This document shows, piece after piece, positions 58,509-64,000 of a DNA stretch of 64,000 nt. This DNA is from Chersky-806 sp038252255 (lineage in GTDB: Bacteria; Actinomycetota; Acidimicrobiia; IMCC26256; JAENVU01), in NCBI GenBank assembly GCA_038252255.1, contig JBBSAM010000017.1, positions 1-64,000 on the forward strand, read 5' to 3'. A model generated the notes under the pieces. The model had not been told where the DNA came from. It was given only the letters and a program-made list of their open reading frames with translations, and ran no database searches. Position numbers and translations under genes: made by a program. Position 1 is the first letter of the stretch. Every line of letters starts with the position of its first letter.

Positions 58509-58997
58509 ATGGCCGACGACGACGAGTTCGAAGACGACGACGAACCGGACCTCGAAGAGGAGGCCGACCTCGAAGACGACGACCTCGTGCTCGAGGTCGA
58601 CGTCGTGGCCGACGTCGAAGACGACGACCTCGTGCTCGTCGACGAGGCTCCGGTGAAGGCGGTCACGGTGCCCAAGGCAGGCGTCGTCGCGCCCGTCGTC
58701 GAGGAGGCCGGGGACGACGAAGACGACGAAGTCGTCGACCTCGAAGAGGAGCTCCACCCGGACGACATCGAGGAGCCGCTCGACGTGCTGCTCCAGGAGC
58801 GCACGAAGGCCGACCGCCTCGACGAGGACGCGAACGACCTCGAAGACGAAGAGCTCGAGCCCGACGACCGGGGCGAGGGCACGGCACGCGTCGTCCCGCG
58901 GCGCGACGACGAGTTCCTCTGCCGGTCCTGCTTCCTGGTGAAGCCGTTGAGCCAGCTCGCGCCGGGCGAGAAGGACCTCTGTCGCGACTGCGAGTGA
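58509..58997 (+). CDS. DUF4193-family acidic zinc-ribbon-like protein
   Basis: A 162-residue protein. The first 125 residues are extremely acidic (DDDEFEDDDEPDLEEEADLEDDD) and include a 15-residue internal duplication from a perfect 24-bp DNA repeat (58570-58593 and 58615-58638). The end FLCRSCFLVKPLSQLAPGEKDLCRDCE has two CxxC pairs, the DUF4193 signature. DUF4193 proteins are almost confined to actinobacteria and usually about 100 residues; this one has a longer acidic tail. Function is unknown. It is coupled to lnt by a GTGA overlap. Confidence 0.85.
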   Translation: MADDDEFEDDDEPDLEEEADLEDDDLVLEVDVVADVEDDDLVLVDEAPVKAVTVPKAGVVAPVVEEAGDDEDDEVVDLEEELHPDDIEEPLDVLLQERTKADRLDEDANDLEDEELEPDDRGEGTARVVPRRDDEFLCRSCFLVKPLSQLAPGEKDLCRDCE

Positions 58998-60586
58998 GGA
59001 ACGCGCCCGCCGGCGCGGAACCACTCCTTCCCGGAGCCGTCGCCGCGGCGGCATCGGGACTGCTCCTCGGTGCGGCGTTCCCATCACTCGACTGGGGCCC
59101 GCTCGCGCTCGTCGCGCTCATCCCGCTGCTGTGGGCCTGGCGTCGCGTCGGTCCGGGCCGTGGTGCGCTCTACGGATTCGTCAGCGGCATCGCGTTCTTC
59201 GGCCTGCTGCTCTGGTGGTCGGTCTACTTCGGTGTCGTGGCGATCGTCCCGTTCGTCGCCGCGCAGAGTGCGTACTGGGCGGGCACCGGTGCGGTGGTCG
59301 GCGCGCTGGCCCGGCGCGGCGTCCGTTCGCCGTGGGTCGTAGCGTGCGCGTGGGTCGTGTTCGAAGCGCTGCGCTCGCGCTGGCCACTCGGGGGCTTCTC
59401 GTGGGGCCAGGTCGGTGTGGCGTTGCACGACTTCCCGGTCGCGCGGGCCCTCGCCGGCTGGGGCGGCGTCCCGCTCGTCACGTTCGTCGTGGTGCTGATC
59501 AACGGCCTCTTGCTCCAGCTCGCTCTCGACCTGCTCGAGCGACGCCGCTCCCGGCCGCCGGAAGCTCGCGGTCGGGGGATCGGCCGAGAGAGATCTTCGG
59601 ATGGGCGGCCTGTCCTGATCACGGCCGCGACGCTCGTCGTGGTGATCGTGGTGGTGGCGCTGGCCGGGGTGTTCGCGTTCGAACCGACGAAGACCGGTTC
59701 GATCAAGTTCGCACTGCTGCAGGGCAACGACCAGGACCGCCGCCTCACCCAGGCCGAGATCGACAGCAGCTACCTGTCCCGCAAGCACCTTGCTCTCGCC
59801 CGGAAGCTGCACGGCAACTACGACGTCATCGTGTTCCCGGAGTCGTCGCTCGAGACCGACCCGGAGGCGGACCTCCAGCTCAAGGCCGAGCTCACCGCTG
59901 TCGCACGCCGGCACCACAGCGCGATCCTCGCCAACGTCATTGACGAGCAGGTCCCCGGGAAGCGCTACAACGCGAACCGCTTCTACGACGCCGCGGGCCG
60001 CTTGCGCGGCACGTACGCGAAGCAGCATCTCGTTCCGTTCGGCGAGTACGTGCCCTGGCGCAACGAGCTCAGCTTCATCAGCGAGCTGCAACAGATCCCC
60101 GAGGACTTCAACCCCGGCCACGCCACCAAGATCTTCCACGTCGGCGGGCGACCGGTCGGGACCGTGATCTGCTTCGAGTCCGCGTTCGTGCCCCTCATGC
60201 GCGACTCGGCGCGCAAGGGGGCCCAGGCGATCATCGTCGCGACCAACAACCGCTCGTACCGCCGGTCACCGAACTCGGCCCAGCACGTCGCGCTGAGCCA
60301 GATGAGCGCGGCGGCGATCGGGCGGCCGGTCCTGCACGCGTCGATCTCGGGCATCACCGCCGTGATCGACGCGTCGGGCGACATCCACCAGACGACCAAG
60401 CTCTTCGAGAGCGCCATCGTCACCGGTCGGATCACGACGGTGCGTGGCGAGACACCATTCGTCCGGTTCGGTGACTGGGTCGAATGGGCGAGCCTCATCG
60501 GGCTGCTCGGAGCCGTGGCGCTGGCGGTCTTCCGTCCTAGACTCGCCGAGCGCCAGCCCGAACCCTTGCCCGGCGGGAGCCCGTAG
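58994..60586 (+). CDS. lnt: apolipoprotein N-acyltransferase
   Basis: A 530-residue membrane enzyme. About eight hydrophobic helices (residues 10-220) precede a nitrilase-like extracytoplasmic domain with the triad E (FPESSLE), K (KQHLVPFGEYVPWR) and C (VICFESAF). It adds the third acyl chain to lipoproteins. Known lgt and lspA partners are not in the window. GTG at 58994 overlaps the DUF4193 stop, and its TAG overlaps the next start. Confidence 0.92.
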   Translation: MRNAPAGAEPLLPGAVAAAASGLLLGAAFPSLDWGPLALVALIPLLWAWRRVGPGRGALYGFVSGIAFFGLLLWWSVYFGVVAIVPFVAAQSAYWAGTGAVVGALARRGVRSPWVVACAWVVFEALRSRWPLGGFSWGQVGVALHDFPVARALAGWGGVPLVTFVVVLINGLLLQLALDLLERRRSRPPEARGRGIGRERSSDGRPVLITAATLVVVIVVVALAGVFAFEPTKTGSIKFALLQGNDQDRRLTQAEIDSSYLSRKHLALARKLHGNYDVIVFPESSLETDPEADLQLKAELTAVARRHHSAILANVIDEQVPGKRYNANRFYDAAGRLRGTYAKQHLVPFGEYVPWRNELSFISELQQIPEDFNPGHATKIFHVGGRPVGTVICFESAFVPLMRDSARKGAQAIIVATNNRSYRRSPNSAQHVALSQMSAAAIGRPVLHASISGITAVIDASGDIHQTTKLFESAIVTGRITTVRGETPFVRFGDWVEWASLIGLLGAVALAVFRPRLAERQPEPLPGGSP

Positions 60587-61266
60587 TGAGCCAGCAGCAG
60601 AACCCCATCGAGCGCGCCGTCGACCTCTTCGTCTTCGCGCCCATCGGGGTGGCGATGTTCGCCAAGGACACGGTTCCGACGTTCATGAAGATGTTCGTGT
60701 CACGCGGCCAGACCGAGTTGCAGCATCGGAAGAAGGCGCTGCACGACCAGGCGAACCAGTACCGCTCGGTCGGGAAGTTCGCGGTGCGGTACGGCGGGCC
60801 CGAGGTGCGGCGCCAGGCCGGCGGGAAGATCGACGGCGCGCGCCGGATGGCCGAGGAGACCTTCACCGGTCTCGTCGTGCCCCGGCTGCCCGGCAATGTC
60901 GGGAGCAGCGCCGACAACGTCGCAGCCGCCGACGTCGCGGCCGCCCCGCCGGACGCCCCCAAAGCGCGCCCGACGCCGCGCAAGAAGCCGGCCAAGCCCG
61001 CGACGCGCGCGGCGGCACCGACCAAGACCAACGGCGCGACCGCGAACGGCAAGGCGTCGACCGTCGCGTCCTCGCTCGCGTCACCGGTGGATCACCCCGC
61101 CGAGTCCGCGTTGCCGATACCCGAGTACGACCAGCTCTCTGCCTCGCAGGTCGTCGAGCGGCTCGACGGTCTCACGGCCACCGAGCTCGAGGCCGTGCGC
61201 GCGTACGAGCTCGCGCACCGGGGGCGTAGCACCATCCTCGGCAAGATCATGCAGCTCACCACCTGA
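60586..61266 (+). CDS. conserved actinobacterial protein with C-terminal helical motif
   Basis: A 226-residue protein. The N-terminus (RAVDLFVFAPIGVAMFAKDTVPTFMKMFVSRGQ) is amphipathic and may bind membranes; an Ala/Lys/Pro-rich linker follows; the C-terminal motif LPIPEYDQLSASQVVERLDGLTATELEAVRAYELAHRGRSTILGKI recurs in many actinobacterial proteins of unknown role. GTG at 60586 shares a base with the lnt stop. I know of no function. Confidence 0.7.
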   Translation: MSQQQNPIERAVDLFVFAPIGVAMFAKDTVPTFMKMFVSRGQTELQHRKKALHDQANQYRSVGKFAVRYGGPEVRRQAGGKIDGARRMAEETFTGLVVPRLPGNVGSSADNVAAADVAAAPPDAPKARPTPRKKPAKPATRAAAPTKTNGATANGKASTVASSLASPVDHPAESALPIPEYDQLSASQVVERLDGLTATELEAVRAYELAHRGRSTILGKIMQLTT

Positions 61267-61269
61267 ACC

Positions 61270-61740
61270 GTGGACGCAGCCCGGCGCGCCACCGTCGAGG
61301 ATCTCGACACGATCATCGATCTCGCCGCCGAGCTCCGGGCCGAGCTCGAGCCGATGCGCGGCGGCGGCCTCTGGTCCATCACCGCGGCATATCCGGAGCC
61401 GCTGCACGCGACCTTCCATGCGTTGCTCGAGCGTGACGACGCATGTGTCGTCGTCGGCACGATCGACGATTCGATCGTCGGGTTCGGTGCGTGCGCCGTT
61501 GCGGTGCTGCGCGACGGCACGCGGCTCGGGCAGATCGTCGAGCTGTTCGTCACCGAAGAAGCGCGGGGAGTGAGCGTGGGGGAGGGGATCCTCAACGAGC
61601 TCGTCGAGTTCTGCCGGGCGTACGGGTGCGCCGGCGTCGACGCCTTCGCGCTCCCGGGGCACCGCGCCGCCAAGAACTTCTTCGAGACTGCCCACTTCAC
61701 CGCGCGCGCCCTCGTGATGCATCACGAGTTCAAGCCCTAA
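61270..61740 (+). CDS. GNAT-family N-acetyltransferase
   Basis: A 156-residue GNAT. Motif A is IVELFVTEEARGVSVGEGILNELVEFC with GVSVGEGI as the acyl-CoA pyrophosphate loop, and DAFALPGHRAAKNFFETAHFTARAL is the usual C-terminal strand and helix. GTG at 61270 is four bases after the preceding gene. Substrate unknown. Confidence 0.82.
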   Translation: MDAARRATVEDLDTIIDLAAELRAELEPMRGGGLWSITAAYPEPLHATFHALLERDDACVVVGTIDDSIVGFGACAVAVLRDGTRLGQIVELFVTEEARGVSVGEGILNELVEFCRAYGCAGVDAFALPGHRAAKNFFETAHFTARALVMHHEFKP

Positions 61741-61758
61741 ACCCCAGACCTCGCCGCC

Positions 61759-61801
61759 GTCTGTGCCACTCGGGTCCTCAGAGGAACCTTTCGGCACAGA
61801 C
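61759..61801. repeat. palindromic intergenic element, copy 2
   Basis: gtctgtgcc (61759-61767) pairs with ggcacagac (61793-61801) over 9 bp; the 25-nt loop contains gggtcc, cagagg and cctt like copy 1. The outer pair at the fourth stem position changed from T-A to C-G between copies. Lies 18 bases after the GNAT stop. Confidence 0.6.
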
Positions 61802-61886
61802 GCGGGCCGTCGGGGCGGTTCAAGGGTTTCGGTGATTCGGTCGATGCTCCGGTCACTCGCTTTGGGGCGGGGGACAAGGAATCCGC

Positions 61887-62897
<1,011 letters not shown>

Positions 62898-62943
62898 CGC
62901 CGCCGTTCGACCCGGGCGAGGCAAAACCCCTGGTCAGACCCGT

Positions 62944-62971
62944 ACCGCCCATAATCCTCGTTATGTAATGT
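62944..62971 (+). other. dif: dif-like XerC/XerD recombination site
   Basis: A 28-bp sequence made of an 11-bp arm accgcccataa, a 6-bp centre tcctcg and an 11-bp arm ttatgtaatgt. This is the architecture of bacterial dif sites: XerC arm ending ATAA, 6-bp spacer, XerD arm beginning TTATG. The inner cataa/ttatg palindrome is perfect. It lies between convergent genes, where neither side needs a promoter, which argues against an operator. An arm-like direct repeat is at 63017-63036. Confidence 0.5.
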
Positions 62972-63016
62972 TGCGTCGGTTCGAGGACCGCCCCACCGGC
63001 CAGGTTGCGCCAGCAC

Positions 63017-63036
63017 TTATGCAATGGTGCGTACGT
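63017..63036 (+). repeat. direct repeat of the dif-like right arm
   Basis: ttatgcaatggtgcgtacgt matches 62961-62980 (ttatgtaatgttgcgtcggt) at 16 of 20 positions, 56 bases apart in the same orientation. Confidence 0.5.
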
Positions 63037-63039
63037 CGC

Positions 63040-63687
63040 TCAGGCGGTGGCCCGATCCCCCGGGCGGGTCCGGCCCGGCGGGCGGTGCCAGCGGGCCCGC
63101 AGCTGGGGGTACTTGATCACGACGATCCCGCAGGCGACGAGCTTGAGCGCCATGATCCCGAGGGTGATCTGGACGGCGATCGGCGTGTCTCCGGCCGTGC
63201 GGGACGGCAGGTCGCCGAACAGCGCCCAGAGTGCGGCCACGATCCCGACGACGATCAGGGCCCACCCGAGGCCGACCCGGAGCGGCTCCGGCATCCTCCG
63301 GGCCCGTCGGCGCTTCCGGGGCGGGTTCGGGCCCGCCGAGCTCCACGAGTCGGCCTGGCGGGCTGCGCCGGTGCCGGTGGCCCACCCGGCGCCCGCGCCG
63401 GCGGGGTACGAGACCCCGGGAAACTCGTAGAGGGCGCCGGTCTCCAGCCGGAGCCGGAAGTCGTCGTAGGCCCGGCGCGTCACCGGGTCCCGCAGGACCT
63501 CGTAGGCCGCGGCGAGGCGCTTGAAGCGGTCGGCGGCGGCGGTATCCGGGTTGCGGTCCGGGTGGTGCACCTTCGCGCCGCGGCGGTAGGCGTCGTCGAT
63601 CTGCGCGCGCGAGGCGTCCGGGCTCACCCCGAGCTCACGGTAGAAGTCGACTCCAGGCCATTCACGGGTGCGCATCCGGCCGGCCAT
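63040..63687 (-). CDS. J-domain membrane protein
   Basis: A 215-residue protein with an N-terminal J domain (DFYRELGVSPDASRAQIDDAYRRGAKVHHPDRNPDTAAADRFKRLAAAYEVL, with the HPD motif), a Gly/Ala linker and two C-terminal membrane helices (VGLGWALIVVGIVAALWALFG and ITLGIMALKLVACGIVVI). It may bring DnaK to the membrane. No zinc-finger or substrate-binding domains of DnaJ are present. Follows the Dyp peroxidase gene on the same strand. Confidence 0.85.
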   Translation of the reverse strand: MAGRMRTREWPGVDFYRELGVSPDASRAQIDDAYRRGAKVHHPDRNPDTAAADRFKRLAAAYEVLRDPVTRRAYDDFRLRLETGALYEFPGVSYPAGAGAGWATGTGAARQADSWSSAGPNPPRKRRRARRMPEPLRVGLGWALIVVGIVAALWALFGDLPSRTAGDTPIAVQITLGIMALKLVACGIVVIKYPQLRARWHRPPGRTRPGDRATA

Positions 63688-63691
63688 GGGA

Positions 63692-64000
63692 TCAGTCTTC
63701 CCCGTCCACGCCGTGCGTCAACGCGGCCAGCGCATCGAGCGACGGCGCGAAGTAATAGGAGCCCGACACCGGGCGGGTGAAGTCCGTGAGGTGGTCCCGC
63801 ACCCCGTCGGCTCGCCCGAACATCCGGGCCAGCATCTTGTCGAAGCGGCTCAGCTCGGCACTGAACCCGAGGAAGTAGAGGCCGTGCTCCCCCACGGTCC
63901 CGTAGGGCGTGCTGCGCCGGTAGATCTCGAGCTCCTCACCGTCCTCCTCGATCACGACCCGTGCGATGTGGGCGGTCGGCGGCTTCACCGCGTCGTCCAG
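63692..64000 (-). CDS. Dyp-type peroxidase, C-terminal part (cut by window edge)
   Basis: The C-terminal 102 residues of a dye-decolourising heme peroxidase; the frame is open to the window end, so the N-terminus lies beyond 64000. AVKPPTAHIARVVIEEDGEELEIYRRSTPYG, EHGLYFLGFSAELSRFDKMLARMFG and RPVSGSYYFAPSLDALAAL are characteristic; heme-binding His and catalytic Asp would be just outside or at the visible start (AHIARV). The Arg in RRSTPYG may be the distal-side residue. These enzymes are often exported or encapsulated. Confidence 0.88.
   Translation of the reverse strand: MDDAVKPPTAHIARVVIEEDGEELEIYRRSTPYGTVGEHGLYFLGFSAELSRFDKMLARMFGRADGVRDHLTDFTRPVSGSYYFAPSLDALAALTHGVDGED

Noticed and set aside
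62950..62965. cataa-tcctcg-ttatg as a Fur-type operator
   Set aside because: Both flanking genes end here (convergent), so there is no promoter to control; the flanking arms also fit dif better.

Overview
The window is a very GC-rich (roughly 70%) gene-dense bacterial chromosome segment. It carries a complete Pup-proteasome locus (ARC/Mpa ATPase, Dop, Pup, PrcB, PrcA, PafA, PafB, PafC), a fused CofG-CofH (FbiC) enzyme of coenzyme F420 synthesis, a DUF4193 protein and TatA/TatC next to PafBC. Together these point to Actinomycetota, and the gene set fits a non-mycobacterial lineage such as Acidimicrobiia. That class assignment is inference, because no rRNA or marker phylogeny is available here. 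No tRNA, rRNA, transposase, prophage or CRISPR array was seen.

Layout. 1-2.2 kb: gamma-carbonic-anhydrase-like protein, a TIGR03084-type protein and a Cys-rich YkgJ/DUF3109-like protein, all on minus. 2.25-6.7 kb: a glycolate/lactate oxidase operon (GlcD-E-F type) followed by a small helical protein and a GNAT. 6.7-11.2 kb (minus): LOG-family protein, PfkB/adenosine-kinase-like sugar kinase, FbiC. 11.25-18.8 kb: an acyl-CoA-dehydrogenase-like flavoprotein, then pentose phosphate pathway genes (pgl, zwf, tal, tkt) around an unusual methyltransferase-Mug/TDG glycosylase fusion. 18.9-24.8 kb (minus): GT2 glycosyltransferase, NagA, LutA-B-C lactate oxidation proteins and a FIST protein. 24.8-30.1 kb: acyl-CoA synthetase, two-subunit NDP-forming acyl-CoA ligase, D-Ala-D-Ala carboxypeptidase. 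30.2-34.1 kb: small membrane proteins, a TtuB-like ubiquitin-fold sulfur carrier with TtuA-like tRNA thiolase, TrmI and a MarP-like protease. 34.2-36.8 kb (minus): an Nramp-related transporter with a detached PRC/MgtE_N/CBS protein behind a structured leader. 37-49.2 kb: ferredoxin and the Pup-proteasome region. 49.3-56.4 kb: signal peptidase I, GDPD, TatA, TatC, Ski2-like helicase HelY, a stand-alone diacylglycerol-kinase C-terminal-like domain. 56.5-62.9 kb: double-domain ThyX-like protein, a 450-base non-coding region with a strong hairpin, DUF4193, Lnt, a GNAT and a secreted protein. 62.9-64 kb: a dif-like site, then a J-domain membrane protein and a Dyp-type peroxidase cut by the window edge.

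How the parts work together. The proteasome locus is functionally complete: Pup (already ending in Glu) is ligated to targets by PafA, removed by Dop, and ARC feeds pupylated proteins into the PrcAB core; PafBC is a WYL-domain transcription factor of DNA damage response. The two FAD/Fe-S oxidase systems (GlcDEF, LutABC) suggest growth on lactate or glycolate. zwf, pgl, tkt and tal supply NADPH and pentoses.

The less ordinary material is mostly non-coding or in small genes: a XerCD dif-like sequence between convergent genes, several families of short intercistronic repeats (one bringing a stop codon and a Shine-Dalgarno sequence), a palindromic repeat with covarying stems, apparent leaderless starts behind TAGNNT hexamers, a candidate structured RNA, and a ubiquitin-like sulfur carrier with residues beyond its GlyGly. 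I do not see a wholly novel multi-gene defence or biosynthetic system; the best candidates for new biology are listed in the findings.
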